Assembly (NCBI GenBank): GCA_016786615.1
Contig: JAEUVX010000003.1
Location: 62,001-126,000, forward strand
Length of the DNA stretch: 64,000 nt
Origin: Flavipsychrobacter sp.
GTDB lineage: Bacteria > Bacteroidota > Bacteroidia > Chitinophagales > Chitinophagaceae
Direction of reading: 5' to 3'
The notes beneath the pieces are model-generated. The model saw nothing but the letters and a program-made list of their open reading frames with translations. It was not told the origin of the DNA and ran no database searches. Both the position numbers and the translations under genes were made by a program. Position 1 is the first letter of the stretch. The number at the start of each line of letters is the position of its first letter. This document shows positions 8,776 through 19,316 of this stretch, piece after piece.

Positions 8776-8825
8776 TTTGTTGCATTTTGTTGCAATTTTT
8801 ACTGTTTGTACCATTTTGCAACAAA
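8776..8825. repeat. TGCAACAAA repeats upstream of the aldehyde dehydrogenase
   Basis: On the minus strand there are two direct copies of TGCAACAAA exactly 10 bp apart (8795-8776) and an inverted copy at 8817-8825. The same 10-bp-spaced pair recurs at 58069-58086. A one-helical-turn spacing would suit a DNA-binding protein; this is inference. Confidence 0.4.
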
Positions 8826-8885
8826 TGAATTAAAAACAAATACTTTACTACAACAAATTTACAACTTTATATGGATAATAAAAAA

Positions 8886-10028
8886 TTAATTCATGCCCAT
8901 TCTCTTCATAAACTCCGGCTTCAGCAGGTCCTTTATCTGCCCGAATGGTATAAATAGTCTAATGATACCATCGGCATAAGATGCAATCTCATAAGGGTTG
9001 TACACAAAATTGATACCTCTGGGGGTAATACAAATATTACCATTGGGCAATATCTTATCTGTCAGTAAGCGTTCTTCAATTTTTTCAGCGGCTGTCATTG
9101 CAAAATACCTGCGTGCTTCCTGCTCAAGCAACAGGTTCAGTTTATTGCTGTCCACTATCATCACATCTTCTATCCCCCACACACGTTTTTGCTGCATATC
9201 TACATTCATGTAGCTGACACCGTAGTTGCCATGCGCACCGCCGGTATATTCGCTACCCGATAATTCCATTACCAACCAATCATTATCATTTATAATGACA
9301 TCCATTGCCACACCGCTATAATAGTTATTCCACGATTCGCCCAACATGCTATCGGGTTCTCCATCCAATATTCCTTTATACCATTTTGCATAGTTCTCTA
9401 TCTGTTTACTTACACAGTCTTCTACGGTAATGGCATTCATACTATCTGCCCCCAATTCATGCATTATCAGCTTCTCAAGCATTTGTGCATCTTCATTTTT
9501 CATACCACTACCTGCACGCAACAATTTGTAGTATATAGTAGCAACAGGTTCGGGCTTATCATCCCTGTATCTGACTGAGTCTTCTTTGCTCCAGATTGCT
9601 AACCTATAGCTTCCTGCCGGATATTCTTCTTTCAGGTCGATATCATATGTCTGCTTACCATCTGCACTTATCCATTTGCCCGTAATGGCATTATCTTTCA
9701 ACTGTATTTTCCAGCTGGCATCTCTTTCATCTTCACGGCTTGCAGCTTGTTCAGATACCGTATAGCCATTTGCTATTGTTGTGTCTTTTGCAAGATATAT
9801 ACCAATAAGCTTGCCTTGCTTTACATAATAGTAGCTACCGGAAAGCGCCCCATTGTTTGATGACATATGCAATACAACAGGCTGTCCTGCTATAGTACCA
9901 CTATAGTGTTTGTAATATGTGTGTTTATCAATCGTAACATCGCTTTGATTAACAAGCTTTTGTCGTTGTACGCTATTATCGCAAGATGCTAACAAAAACG
10001 TAAACAGAACTAATTGTAACCATTTCAT
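8886..10028 (-). CDS. DUF3298-type lipoprotein
   Basis: 380 residues. The signal peptide ends FLLASC (Cys16), so this is an envelope lipoprotein. The C-terminal part, about residues 230-360, has the pattern YTGGAHGNYGVSYMNVD followed by a hydrophilic helix with QEARRYF; this matches the DUF3298 family (related to the sensory part of RsiV). The N-terminal 100 residues look like a beta-rich domain with GTIAGQPVVLHMSS and GSYYYVKQGK. ATG 10028 is chosen because the lipobox signal starts there and a TATCTTTG box (10057-10050) lies 21 nt upstream. Molecular role unknown. Confidence 0.8.
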   Translation of the reverse strand: MKWLQLVLFTFLLASCDNSVQRQKLVNQSDVTIDKHTYYKHYSGTIAGQPVVLHMSSNNGALSGSYYYVKQGKLIGIYLAKDTTIANGYTVSEQAASREDERDASWKIQLKDNAITGKWISADGKQTYDIDLKEEYPAGSYRLAIWSKEDSVRYRDDKPEPVATIYYKLLRAGSGMKNEDAQMLEKLIMHELGADSMNAITVEDCVSKQIENYAKWYKGILDGEPDSMLGESWNNYYSGVAMDVIINDNDWLVMELSGSEYTGGAHGNYGVSYMNVDMQQKRVWGIEDVMIVDSNKLNLLLEQEARRYFAMTAAEKIEERLLTDKILPNGNICITPRGINFVYNPYEIASYADGIIRLFIPFGQIKDLLKPEFMKRMGMN

Positions 10029-10049
10029 ACTATTAAGTTTCCGTAATTG

Positions 10050-10057
10050 CAAAGATA
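10050..10057 (-). promoter_or_regulatory. -7 promoter box (TATCTTTG) for the DUF3298 lipoprotein
   Basis: Perfect TAnnTTTG on the minus strand, 21 nt before the ATG at 10028. Confidence 0.65.
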
Positions 10058-10288
10058 CCTTTAAAAACACCACACGTTAACCTAAATATGACTGCCCTTT
10101 CCTCCAAAGGATTATAAGGCTCATTTATAAATGTATAGTAATACTACCATTCTGTTTAATAGCACTTCCGTTTCTAAACGAGCATAATTAAACACCTGTC
10201 ATTTCATTTCAAGTTTTGTGTGAATTCGAAATACACCTTCAACAAAAAATCTGCACGTCATGTTATGCCTATACAAAAACAATATATC

Positions 10289-11977
10289 ATGACTTACAGG
10301 AAACTATTACTCACCACATCAGCCGTGCTATCTATGGGAGTAGCAATGGCACAACCTGCCAGAATGCAGGTAATTCATAATTGTGCAGATAATGCTGCAG
10401 ATACTGTTGACATATGGGTGAACGGACCAACGACAACCAAGTTAGAGAACGTAGCATTCAGAACGGCAACGGCATATCTGAATCTGAACGCCGGTACATA
10501 CAATATTGGCATTGCGCCAAAAACGAGTACTGTTGTTACAGATACATTCTATAATCTGAATGCATCACTGGCGGCTAATGGTAAATATGTAGCTGTTGCA
10601 GGTGGCATTGAAAGCACTACAGGCTACAATCCTGCACCTTCGCTGCGAATCAGTGTATATGCAACTGCAAGAGAAACAGCATCTAACGGAGCCAACACAG
10701 ATTTGCTGATATTACACGGCAGTACGGACGCACCAACAGTAGATGTGCGCTCTGGTACAAGTACACTGGTAAATGATATCGCTTTCGGTTCATTTTCTAA
10801 CTACGTAGAATTGCCAACGGCGGATTATAAAGTGCGCATTACAACAAGTACGGGTGCAACTACTGTACAAACATATAGCGCACCTTTACAAACATTAGGG
10901 CTTGGTGGTAATTCTATAGTTGTACTGGCATCGGGTTTCTTAAACCCTGCTAATAACAGCAACGGTCCTGCGTTTGGTTTATACGTTGCGTTGCCTACAG
11001 GTGGTGCATTGGTACCATTGCCTACAACATCAGCAGAAGTTTTTGCACGTGTACAAGCAATACACAACTGTGCAGACAAAGCAGGCGACAGTGTAGATGT
11101 ATATCTGAACGGAACAAAAATTGCAGATAACTTCGCTTTCAGAACAGCTACAGACTTTTTTGATGTACCTGCCAAAACACCTATCAATGTAGGTATTGCG
11201 TTGAAAAACAGTAGCTCTGTTGCAGATACATTCTACAACCTGAATGCAACGCTTGACTCAGGTGGCAGATACATACTGACAGCAAATGGTATTGAAAGCC
11301 CTACAGGCTACACTCCGAATCCAGCATTCAGGCTTAGCGTATTTGGCCCTGCAAGAGAAACAGGTGCTAACAGTGCTAATACAGATTTGTTGGTAATACA
11401 TGGCAGTACAGATGCACCAACAGTAGATGTACGCTCTGGTGGCAATGTACTGGTAAATGATATTGCATTCGGGAATTACAGTGGCGGTTATCTATCATTG
11501 CCTACAAGTAACTACACTATAGATATTACAGATGCTACAGGAGCAACAACAGTAAAAAGCTATTCAGCACCACTGCAAACACTTGCACTGCAAGGACAGG
11601 CTATTACTGTACTGGCATCTGGTTTCCTGACACCTGCAAACAATAGTAATGGTGCAGCATTTGGCCTATACGTAGCATTGCCTACAGGTGGTGCACTGGT
11701 ACCATTACCTACCGCAACAACAAGCATCAATAATGTAGCAGTAAAAGGGTTGGCATTCAGCATTGCACCAAATCCGGCAAACAATACAATCAGCATCAAC
11801 GGTATAGATGTGAATAGCAATGTAAACATTACCGTTACAGATATTTCAGGGCGAGTGGTTAAATCGGTTAATAATGCAGGGGCACAAATCAACATCAGCG
11901 ATTTAAATAGCGGAGTTTATTTCTTGAGGGCAGAAAACGGTGTAGAGCAAGGAGTGCAACGATTTGTTAAACTGTAA
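10289..11977 (+). CDS. Secreted DUF4397 protein with T9SS sorting tail
   Basis: 562 residues. Signal peptide about 1-22 (ends GVAMAQ). Two tandem DUF4397 units of about 230 residues follow; both begin with a VIHNCADNAADTVDIWVNG-like segment, contain TDLLxxHGSTDAPTVDVRSG and end with GAAFGLYVALPTGGALVPLP. The last 75 residues (SIAPNPANNTISINGI, TDISGRVVKS, GVYFLRAENG) are a type A T9SS sorting domain, so the protein is exported through the outer membrane and probably anchored on the surface. The unit is an Ig-like beta fold of unknown function; adhesion is possible but unproven. ATG 10289 is preferred because the signal peptide begins there. The 260-bp gap before it shows no clear promoter. 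Confidence 0.88.
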   Translation: MTYRKLLLTTSAVLSMGVAMAQPARMQVIHNCADNAADTVDIWVNGPTTTKLENVAFRTATAYLNLNAGTYNIGIAPKTSTVVTDTFYNLNASLAANGKYVAVAGGIESTTGYNPAPSLRISVYATARETASNGANTDLLILHGSTDAPTVDVRSGTSTLVNDIAFGSFSNYVELPTADYKVRITTSTGATTVQTYSAPLQTLGLGGNSIVVLASGFLNPANNSNGPAFGLYVALPTGGALVPLPTTSAEVFARVQAIHNCADKAGDSVDVYLNGTKIADNFAFRTATDFFDVPAKTPINVGIALKNSSSVADTFYNLNATLDSGGRYILTANGIESPTGYTPNPAFRLSVFGPARETGANSANTDLLVIHGSTDAPTVDVRSGGNVLVNDIAFGNYSGGYLSLPTSNYTIDITDATGATTVKSYSAPLQTLALQGQAITVLASGFLTPANNSNGAAFGLYVALPTGGALVPLPTATTSINNVAVKGLAFSIAPNPANNTISINGIDVNSNVNITVTDISGRVVKSVNNAGAQINISDLNSGVYFLRAENGVEQGVQRFVKL

Positions 11978-12004
11978 TTGTTTTTGTGATTGGGTATGTG
12001 ATGA

Positions 12005-12037
12005 GTAAGGGCACCTTTCAAGGTGCTCTTACCTTTT
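12005..12037 (+). terminator. Terminator after the DUF4397 gene
   Basis: Stem GTAAGGGCACC / GGTGCTCTTAC around TTTCAA, followed by CTTTT. It sits between two convergent genes. Confidence 0.7.
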
Positions 12038-12488
12038 ATAGTACACCCATTATAGTTCCTTTCTTTCCATTGATGATAAATTCATCGCCCGCCTTCTTGC
12101 CTTTCAATTGTGTACCAAGCGGAGAGTCTATAGAGATGGCATAGTATGTTTGTCCGTCCACCGGTAATTTGCCGGCACTGATGGCTATAAAGTAATTACC
12201 CAATGATGTTATAACAATACTACCTGGTATAATAATATCAGAAGCAGTATCAATTACTATTCTATCCAACACGTCAATTTGTCTGCGTAGTTGCAGCAAG
12301 CGTGCATTGTTCAGGTCTATATCCTGCTGCATCATTTCGCGGGCAGTTTCGTATTTATCACCCGCACTGCTTTTTGTTTCGTTTTGTACAGCTTCGCGTG
12401 CGTCTGCAATGGCAGCCTCTGCGTTGCATATGCTTTCAGTAAGATATGAACAACAGAGATTGTGGAGCTGTATTTTAAGCGATTGCAT
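12036..12488 (-). CDS. Gre-like transcript-cleavage factor homologue
   Basis: 150 residues. The N-terminal half is predicted coiled coil, with EAAIADAREAVQNETKSSAGDKYETAREMM, and the C-terminal half carries the GreA/GreB-type motif SPLGTQLKGKKAGDEF. Gre factors insert a coiled coil into RNA polymerase and stimulate cleavage of backtracked RNA. The family is close to Gre but shorter than E. coli GreA (158 aa) and acidic tip residues are hard to place, so a variant polymerase-binding role is possible. The start is ATG 12488; a TTG at 12494 lies inside the TATAAACTTG element that ends 3 nt before the ATG. It sits directly behind the nrdJ terminator. Confidence 0.7.
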   Translation of the reverse strand: MQSLKIQLHNLCCSYLTESICNAEAAIADAREAVQNETKSSAGDKYETAREMMQQDIDLNNARLLQLRRQIDVLDRIVIDTASDIIIPGSIVITSLGNYFIAISAGKLPVDGQTYYAISIDSPLGTQLKGKKAGDEFIINGKKGTIMGVL

Positions 12489-12491
12489 CTG

Positions 12492-12501
12492 CAAGTTTAT
12501 A
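12492..12501 (-). promoter_or_regulatory. Variant -7 element TATAAACTTG before the Gre-like gene
   Basis: The same 10-mer occurs just before two other minus-strand genes (44770-44761 and 47478-47469). It contains TAAACTTG, one base from TAnnTTTG. Confidence 0.45.
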
Positions 12502-12503
12502 AC

Positions 12504-12530
12504 AAAAAGGCTACCAATTGGTAGCCTTTT
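12504..12530. terminator. Terminator after nrdJ
   Basis: Perfect palindrome: GGCTACC / GGTAGCC with loop AATT and A/T tracts on both sides. On the minus strand it follows the nrdJ stop by 29 nt. Confidence 0.8.
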
Positions 12531-12558
12531 GCAATCTATATAGATGGGTTAGTATATA

Positions 12559-15500
12559 TTAACTACATCCTGTTGTTGTACCACAGTTAGGGCACATGTA
12601 GCAGGTACCGTTTCTCAGGGTAATGTTGCCACAGTTGCGGCATACAGGTGCATCGGCACTGGTACCCATCATTTTTTTGATATCTGCTGTTTTATCTGCA
12701 TTCATGGCTACCGGTTTCGGTGCGATGTTTACGTTTTTCTGTGTTTGTGCCTGTGGTGCAGGAGCCGTTACGCGCACCTGAGATAATTCCTGCTGTGCTG
12801 CGTTTACATCATCATCGTTTTGCTGCATCCTTTCAGGGTCTTGTACGTGTACAAGGTCTGTACGGTCGAGATATTCATAAGCCAGCAAACGGAATACAAA
12901 GTCGAGTACCGATGTAGCTGATTTGATATTCGGGTGCTCTACCATACCTGCAGGCTCAAAGCGTGTGAACGTGAACTTGTCCACGAACTCATCCAGTGGC
13001 ACACCATACTGCAAGCCTATCGATACTGCTATCGCAAAGCTGTTCATCAGGCTTCGCATAGTAGCACCTTCTTTCGCCATATCCAGGAATATTTCACCCA
13101 GTGTACCATCACTGTATTCACCTGTGCGTACAAACAATGGTTGTCCGCCTACTTTTGCTTTGATGGTATAACCACGACGTTTAGCAGCTAATTGTTTGCG
13201 CTCTACGATGCGGCTCAGTTCGCGTTTCAGCTTCGTATCAGGGCTTGCCTGTACGCGTTTGCTTACTTCTTCCAGCAATTCATCGATAGTGAGTTTACCC
13301 ATATCTACGATTACGCTGTCTTCAGCAACTGCTTCTGCTTCTTTCGTTTCTTCTTTTTTCTTTTTATCGCTCTTATTGCTCAGTGGTTGGCTCAGTTTAG
13401 AACCATCGCGATATAAAGCACATGCTTTGATACCCAATTGCCAGCTAAGCATGTAGCAGTCTTTTATTTCTTCTACAGTTGCTTCATTCGGCAAGTTGAT
13501 GGTTTTGGATATCGCACCGCTGATAAAAGGTTGTGTAGCACCCATCATACGGATGTGCCCATGTGCATGTATGTAGCGTTCGCCTTTTTTACCGCATTTG
13601 TTTGCGCAATCAAAAACAGGCAGGTGTTCGTCTTTCAGGTACGGAGCACCTTCTATCATCATGGTACCACATACGTAGTCGTTTGCAGCTTCTATCTGCT
13701 CATCGCTGAAGCCCAATTCTTCCAACAGACTGAAGTCAGGAGCGAAATATTGTTCAGGAGTAAAGCCGAGGCGTTTCAGACATTCTTCTCCAAGGTTGTA
13801 TGCGTTGAATACAAAGCCTATTTCGAATGCGCTCTCAACAGAAGCTTCCAGTCTTTTCAGTTCATCAGCTATAAAGCCTTTTTCGCTCAGTGTCTCGTGG
13901 TTGATGTACGGAGCACCGGCAAATGTTGCATGGCCTTTTGCATACTTAACGATAGCATCCGATTCCTCAGGTGTATATCCCAGTTTTTTCAGTGCTGTAG
14001 GTATAGACTGGTTGATGATTTTGAAATAACCACCACCGGAAAGTTTTTTGAATTTAACCAGTGCAAAGTCAGGCTCGATACCCGTTGTATCGCAATCCAT
14101 CACCAAGCCAATAGTACCTGTAGGTGCAATAACTGTAGCCTGTGCATTGCGGTAGCCGTATTTTTCACCCATCTGCACTGCGTCATCCCATGCTTTTGTA
14201 GCTGCCGTCAGCAAATAATCAGGGCAGTATTTTGCATTGATACCCATCGGCTTTGTTTCCAAGCCTTCATAAGCATCAGCAGCATCGTATGCAGCAGCAC
14301 GGTGATTGCGCATTACACGCAGCATGTGCTTTTTGTTTTCTGTATAACGTGGGAATGCACCCAGCGCAGCAGCCATCTCTGCAGATGTTTTATACGCTAC
14401 ACCATTCATGATAGCTGTAATAGCACCTGCTATTGCGCGTGCTTCTTCACTATCATATGCTATACCACTTACCATCAGCATAGAGCCGAGGTTGGCATAA
14501 CCCAGCCCCAGTGTGCGGTAGTCGTAGCTCAGCTGCGCTACTTCAGGAGAAGGGAACTGTGCCATCAGTACAGATACCTCCAATACCACAGTCCACAAAC
14601 GTGTCATATACTCGAAACCGGCAACGTCAAATGTGCTTGTTTCCTCGTCGAAGAAGCGACGCAGGTTGAGTGATGCCAGGTTACATGCTGTATTATCAAG
14701 GAACATGTATTCTGAACATGGGTTTGAAGCGCGGATAGGGCCACCTTCAGGGCATGTATGCCATTCGTTGATGGTTGTATCGTATTGTGTACCAGGGTCT
14801 GCACAACGCCATGCAGCATAAGCAATCTTATCCCACAGTGCATTTGCAGAAACAGTCTTCATTATCTTACCGGTACTACGGGCTTTCATTTCCCAATCTT
14901 CACCATTAGCAAGGCGACGGAAAAATTCGTTAGGTACACGTACCGAGTTATTTGAATTCTGACCGGATACTGTGCGATATGCTTCGCCTTCGTAGTCTGA
15001 TGCATAACCTGCAGCAATCAATGCAGCTACTTTCTTTTCTTCTTCTACTTTCCAATCGATAAACTCTGTTATTTCAGGGTGGTCAAGATCCAGACACACC
15101 ATCTTTGCAGCACGGCGTGTAGTACCACCACTCTTGATAGCACCTGCAGCACGATCACCTATTTTCAGGAAGCTCATCAGGCCGCTTGATGTACCGCCGC
15201 CACTCAGCTTTTCACCTTCTGCACGAATGCCTGAGAAGTTTGTACCAACACCTGAACCATATTTGAAGATACGAGCCTCGCGCACCCACAAGTCCATAAT
15301 ACCGCCTTCATTTACCAAATCATCATCTACACTCAATATGAAACATGCGTGTGGCTGAGGACGCTCATAAGCATTTTTAGAACGTTCCAGATTGCCAGTA
15401 ATAGGATCTACAAAATAGTGGCCTTGTGCTTTGCCATCTATACCATAGCTGCTATACAAACCTGTATTGAACCATTGCGGAGAGTTGGGTGCGCAGCTTT

Positions 15501-15891
15501 GCTGCAATATGCTGAAGCATAGCTCTTCATAAAATACCTGAGCATCTGCAGCTGTTGCAAAGTAGCCATACTGCTCGCCCCATGAACGCCAGCAGTGTGC
15601 CAAACGATGTGCAACTTGTTTAATAGAAGTTTCACGGCCAAGGCTGCCATCTGCCTGCGGTACACCAGCCTTGCGGAAATATTTTTGCGCAAGAATGTCT
15701 GTAGCAATCTGAGACCAATGTTTCGGCACTTCAACATCCGTCATCTCAAATACCTTCTCACCGTTCGGGTTACGGATTACCGATGTACGGTAATCGTACT
15801 CAAACATATCGAATGCACTAACACCATCGCGCGTGTAGTGACGATTGAATTGCAAGCCGGCACCTTGCTTATTTGTTTTTGTTGCTGCCAT
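12559..15891 (-). CDS. nrdJ: Adenosylcobalamin-dependent (class II) ribonucleoside-diphosphate reductase
   Basis: 1110 residues. Reduces ribonucleotides to deoxyribonucleotides using a B12-derived radical, so it needs neither oxygen nor an activase. The catalytic barrel contains NPCSE (N390, thiyl Cys392, E394) and an upstream [14 protein letters not shown] with the first redox cysteine. After about residue 860 comes a linker with Lys/Glu runs, a domain with [20 protein letters not shown], and a C-terminal cysteine cluster CRNCG...CYMCPNCG...C that forms the reducing or zinc-binding tail. A TATTTTTA box ends 4 nt before the ATG. No cobalamin riboswitch is visible in the 284-bp upstream gap. 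B12 must be imported or made elsewhere. Confidence 0.96.
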   Translation of the reverse strand: MAATKTNKQGAGLQFNRHYTRDGVSAFDMFEYDYRTSVIRNPNGEKVFEMTDVEVPKHWSQIATDILAQKYFRKAGVPQADGSLGRETSIKQVAHRLAHCWRSWGEQYGYFATAADAQVFYEELCFSILQQSCAPNSPQWFNTGLYSSYGIDGKAQGHYFVDPITGNLERSKNAYERPQPHACFILSVDDDLVNEGGIMDLWVREARIFKYGSGVGTNFSGIRAEGEKLSGGGTSSGLMSFLKIGDRAAGAIKSGGTTRRAAKMVCLDLDHPEITEFIDWKVEEEKKVAALIAAGYASDYEGEAYRTVSGQNSNNSVRVPNEFFRRLANGEDWEMKARSTGKIMKTVSANALWDKIAYAAWRCADPGTQYDTTINEWHTCPEGGPIRASNPCSEYMFLDNTACNLASLNLRRFFDEETSTFDVAGFEYMTRLWTVVLEVSVLMAQFPSPEVAQLSYDYRTLGLGYANLGSMLMVSGIAYDSEEARAIAGAITAIMNGVAYKTSAEMAAALGAFPRYTENKKHMLRVMRNHRAAAYDAADAYEGLETKPMGINAKYCPDYLLTAATKAWDDAVQMGEKYGYRNAQATVIAPTGTIGLVMDCDTTGIEPDFALVKFKKLSGGGYFKIINQSIPTALKKLGYTPEESDAIVKYAKGHATFAGAPYINHETLSEKGFIADELKRLEASVESAFEIGFVFNAYNLGEECLKRLGFTPEQYFAPDFSLLEELGFSDEQIEAANDYVCGTMMIEGAPYLKDEHLPVFDCANKCGKKGERYIHAHGHIRMMGATQPFISGAISKTINLPNEATVEEIKDCYMLSWQLGIKACALYRDGSKLSQPLSNKSDKKKKEETKEAEAVAEDSVIVDMGKLTIDELLEEVSKRVQASPDTKLKRELSRIVERKQLAAKRRGYTIKAKVGGQPLFVRTGEYSDGTLGEIFLDMAKEGATMRSLMNSFAIAVSIGLQYGVPLDEFVDKFTFTRFEPAGMVEHPNIKSATSVLDFVFRLLAYEYLDRTDLVHVQDPERMQQNDDDVNAAQQELSQVRVTAPAPQAQTQKNVNIAPKPVAMNADKTADIKKMMGTSADAPVCRNCGNITLRNGTCYMCPNCGTTTGCS

Positions 15892-16122
15892 GGGTAAAAA
15901 TATTGTTTGTTAAAGAAATTTAAAATCGAGTCGGAAAGCGAAAATATCTAAAAGACTATTGCTTTAGGAAAGAAGTATTCAACCCTTTGTGGATAAAGTT
16001 ACGGGCTATATTTAAACCCTTATCTATGGCTGATTTGAGGGAATCTATATGTTTTTTAAAGTAAATTTAATTTGACATTAAGAATAATATTTTTTATATT
16101 CTTTTCGGACTTATTAATAAAT

Positions 16123-16154
16123 AAAAAACCCCCGAAAATCGGGGGCTTTTTATT
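16123..16154. terminator. Terminator after the GEVED gene
   Basis: CCCCCGA / TCGGGGG with loop AAA, flanked by A6 and CTTTTT; serves the minus-strand gene ending at 16176. The rest of the 15892-16175 gap is AT-rich and shows nothing else I can name. Confidence 0.85.
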
Positions 16155-16175
16155 TATTAATATTCTTGTATTTAA

Positions 16176-18731
16176 TTAGTCGATAACTACACGCTGAACA
16201 GCTTTCAGGCCATCTGCAGAACGCAGTTCTACAAAATAAACACCACGTGCACTGTTAGTCATATCCACTTCTTTCGTGAATGTGCCACCATTGTGTTTCA
16301 ATGTTTCAAGCATTACTTGCTGACCTGTAACATTTGTAATAGTCATTGTTACATCGCCCAATGCATTTGAATTATTGAACTGCAAACGGAATTTGCCATT
16401 TGTAGGATTAGGGTACAAACCGAAATTATCTATTGAGCCTACATTGCTTACAGATGCAGGGAAAGGCCTGATAAACTTAACTATGATATCTTCTGTTTCA
16501 CCCGAAGTATAAGGGCCACATGCCTCATCAGATGGAATGTTCGGAGACAAATCATTGTTCAATATAATACGCATACCAGTTGGCACATCAGTAATCACCT
16601 TGTATGGTATTGTGATATTTTCTACAACAGTAAAGTTTCCAATACTTGAGAATCCGGTAAACAATCTTTCGTATGGCAAATCGAATTCTTTATTGTTATT
16701 GAAGTCCATGAACACCGTAATCTTAGCATCAGCATGTATTGATGTACGCTGTGTATGGTAAACCGTTAACGTATAAGTACTGTCTGTAAACAATACTAAT
16801 GGGTTGTCGTCAGTATGGTCTGTACGTTTTTCCTGTGCATTGATATTTTGCAAGTGCGCACCACCTGTATTTGTATTGAAAGTTGAGAATACAACACCAC
16901 CGATATCACTGCTATCCCTAGGATCAGGATTGTCTTTAGGGTTACCACCTATAGCCTGGCTATAGCAGTAGCATTTATAACCATCTTTAGCATTTATCTT
17001 CAGCGGAGCAGAATACGTAGTATCTTTTGTAGCCTCGCATATCATACGAACCCTATAGTACAATGGTTGGCCTGTAAACACACGCATCAAGGTGTCTTTA
17101 CCTGTACTACCGTTAATATTAGTCCAGCCAACATTGTCTCCTGATACTTGCCAGAAGCGTGTAAGGTCTGATTTTGTCATTTCATAACCTATGTTGCCAG
17201 TAATATAATCGTAACCGGCACATAATGATGTAGAAGTAGAAATAAGAGATCCTGCATTGCCCGGTCCTTTACATGGTTCATAGCGCATATCTACCAGATA
17301 ATCCTCTACCTCACCTTCTGCCATTGTAGTACCGCATGAATCTATTTTTGCATTACTCAGAATAACACGCATACCTGTAAGGCCGATTGCTGCGGCTGTT
17401 GGTATTTTAAATGTTACACTTTCTGTATTAGGAATGATGTCTGCGCCATCGATGGTTTTATTCATCAATTTTTCGCCGGCATCAAATAGTCCGTTTCTGT
17501 CAAGGTCGATAAATATTGCTACGTTACCATTTTTGAAAGTAGCAGTTGAGTTGATTTGAGATACCAGGAAGCGGTAGCTGCTGTCGCGATACATCTTCAC
17601 TGTTTTATTCGGAGGGAACTGGAAGTTTGTATATGACTTATTAGCAGTATTGTTGCTTAATGATGGTGATGCATTACCATTATTCAATACAGTATCTTCA
17701 AGTACACCAGGATCTGTAGTGGTGTATTTTATCACTTTAACATTACCAATATCCAAGCCGGCTGTAGCAGTAACACCATTATCGCAATAACATAAGTAGA
17801 AAGGTGCTATACTAACTTTGAAAGGAGCAGTCATCATAGACTGGCTGGAGTTAGTACAAGTAATTTTACAACGATACCAACGCGGTGCGATGATTGCATC
17901 ATTAAAACTACCATTCAACTGAAGCGGGCCGGTATATGGCTGCCATGCACTACCGTTATTTGAATATTCCCATTCATATGCAAGATTTGACAAATAAGGG
18001 CCTGCTAATGCTACTTTAAAAACTTTATTAGGGCAAACCTCATAAGGTGCATCAACAGAATAACCTGTAGGTGTACCTGTACATGGCTGACCATAAGTGA
18101 ATATAGTATTAGGCCTGTTGTACAATGCATAACCTGTAGGAGTAGCACAAAGACTACCTGAGCAATCCTGACGATAATATGCTGAACTAGCCCAAGAAGT
18201 TGAAATCCAGTTTACACTAGCACAATAAGTATAAGTGTAACAAGGCCTTGCTGCAGTACCATGACATACCTGAACCACAATATTATCGGTACCATTCCAA
18301 GTAAATGGTGTTGGTAACGTGAACGCATTTGTACCTACCGTTGTAGTGTAATTACCTGTACCTGCTGTATATACAGGATAGTTGATGCCTGAAACCCAAC
18401 CTGCAGTTAAATCGTTCAAGGTAGTAGTACCCATAGTTACAGTATAACCAGGAATTGGACCTTGTCCGTTAGTAGCAACTACGTTCCACTTGATAGCAGT
18501 AATAAGGCCCGGGCCCATACCTGCTGCAATCAGTTCAGAAGCACGGAAGAGGAATTGCTGTCGGTCACCATCATAGAAATCTTCAAAAGGCGTAGGTACG
18601 CCGGTAGAACCACCGTTTGTAGTACCAAAACCGATTTGATAGTCAATTTGTGCATTTGCACTGAATACGCTAAGCATCGTTACGATGGTCAGCAAAGCAT
18701 TTTTTAAGGATTGTAAAAATCTGCAATTCAT
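16176..18731 (-). CDS. Secreted GEVED-domain protein with T9SS sorting tail
   Basis: 851 residues. Signal peptide about 1-27 (VFSANAQ). The N-terminal 200 residues are a Gly/Thr/Tyr-rich beta domain. Two GEVED domains follow, recognisable by GEVEDYLVDM near residue 475 and GETEDIIVKF near 745, each preceded by a FxDxNxNGxFD-type calcium-binding-like loop (IFIDLDRNGLFDAGEK, VFMDFNNNKEFDLPYE). Between them are Ig-like segments (YYRVRMICEATKDTTYSAPL). The last 75 residues (GLYPNPTNGKFRLQFN, NVTGQQV, GVYFVELRSADG) are a type A T9SS tail. It is probably a surface or secreted structural or adhesive protein; no catalytic motif is seen. Confidence 0.88.
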   Translation of the reverse strand: MNCRFLQSLKNALLTIVTMLSVFSANAQIDYQIGFGTTNGGSTGVPTPFEDFYDGDRQQFLFRASELIAAGMGPGLITAIKWNVVATNGQGPIPGYTVTMGTTTLNDLTAGWVSGINYPVYTAGTGNYTTTVGTNAFTLPTPFTWNGTDNIVVQVCHGTAARPCYTYTYCASVNWISTSWASSAYYRQDCSGSLCATPTGYALYNRPNTIFTYGQPCTGTPTGYSVDAPYEVCPNKVFKVALAGPYLSNLAYEWEYSNNGSAWQPYTGPLQLNGSFNDAIIAPRWYRCKITCTNSSQSMMTAPFKVSIAPFYLCYCDNGVTATAGLDIGNVKVIKYTTTDPGVLEDTVLNNGNASPSLSNNTANKSYTNFQFPPNKTVKMYRDSSYRFLVSQINSTATFKNGNVAIFIDLDRNGLFDAGEKLMNKTIDGADIIPNTESVTFKIPTAAAIGLTGMRVILSNAKIDSCGTTMAEGEVEDYLVDMRYEPCKGPGNAGSLISTSTSLCAGYDYITGNIGYEMTKSDLTRFWQVSGDNVGWTNINGSTGKDTLMRVFTGQPLYYRVRMICEATKDTTYSAPLKINAKDGYKCYCYSQAIGGNPKDNPDPRDSSDIGGVVFSTFNTNTGGAHLQNINAQEKRTDHTDDNPLVLFTDSTYTLTVYHTQRTSIHADAKITVFMDFNNNKEFDLPYERLFTGFSSIGNFTVVENITIPYKVITDVPTGMRIILNNDLSPNIPSDEACGPYTSGETEDIIVKFIRPFPASVSNVGSIDNFGLYPNPTNGKFRLQFNNSNALGDVTMTITNVTGQQVMLETLKHNGGTFTKEVDMTNSARGVYFVELRSADGLKAVQRVVID

Positions 18732-18935
18732 ATAATTCAGATTAATAATTTAACTATAATTATTAGTTTGGTAAGATATATATTTTTATATAAACCTCAA
18801 AAAAAATGAAGATAAGTCGGGATATTATGTAATCAGAGGATTTATTCTTTAACTGTGAATTAAATATATGTTGATTAATCTCACTATATGCCCAATTCAT
18901 CTAAAATCTTTTATTTTTACCAAAATTTTAAAAAC

Positions 18936-19316
18936 ATGCAGTTTCCTGACAATCTGAAGTACACTAAAGACCACGAATGGATATTATTAGAAGGTAACAT
19001 AGCTACCGTAGGTATCACTGATTTTGCTCAGCGCGAATTAGGAGATATCGTATTTGTTGATATCAGCTCTGTTGGCAAAAGCTTTGGCGCCAATGATATA
19101 TTCGGAACTGTAGAGGCTGTAAAAACAGTGTCAGACCTGTATTTGCCGGTTGCAGGAACTATTAATGAAGTAAATCCTTCATTAGATGGAACTCCTGAAA
19201 GTGTAAACCAAGACCCATATGGCGCAGGCTGGATGGTTAAAATGACCGTTGACAGCACTGCTGATGTTGATGCATTAATGGATGCTGCAGCCTATAAAGC
19301 TTTGATTGGCGAGTAA
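18936..19316 (+). CDS. gcvH: Glycine cleavage system H protein
   Basis: 126 residues. Carries the lipoyl arm that shuttles the aminomethyl group between the P, T and L proteins. The lipoylation site is Lys63 in [17 protein letters not shown], and the N-terminal YTKDHEWI is typical. The start is ATG 18936; the in-frame ATG 48 nt upstream adds residues not found in the family. The gene's TAA overlaps the next ATG by one base. A TATTTTTA sequence at about 18909-18916 may be its promoter. No gcvP or gcvT is nearby. Confidence 0.95.
   Translation: MQFPDNLKYTKDHEWILLEGNIATVGITDFAQRELGDIVFVDISSVGKSFGANDIFGTVEAVKTVSDLYLPVAGTINEVNPSLDGTPESVNQDPYGAGWMVKMTVDSTADVDALMDAAAYKALIGE

Noticed and set aside
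12504-12530. Perfect palindrome as a repressor operator
   Set aside because: Stem, loop and flanking A/T tracts fit a terminator better, and it lies directly after nrdJ.
13438-14673. 411-codon frame on the plus strand inside nrdJ
   Set aside because: Product is a Cys/Phe/His-rich artefact antisense to a conserved class II reductase.
15892-16122. Cobalamin riboswitch before nrdJ
   Set aside because: The conserved B12 box and surrounding stems are not seen; the gap is AT-rich and a -7-like TATTTTTA lies 4 nt before the ATG.
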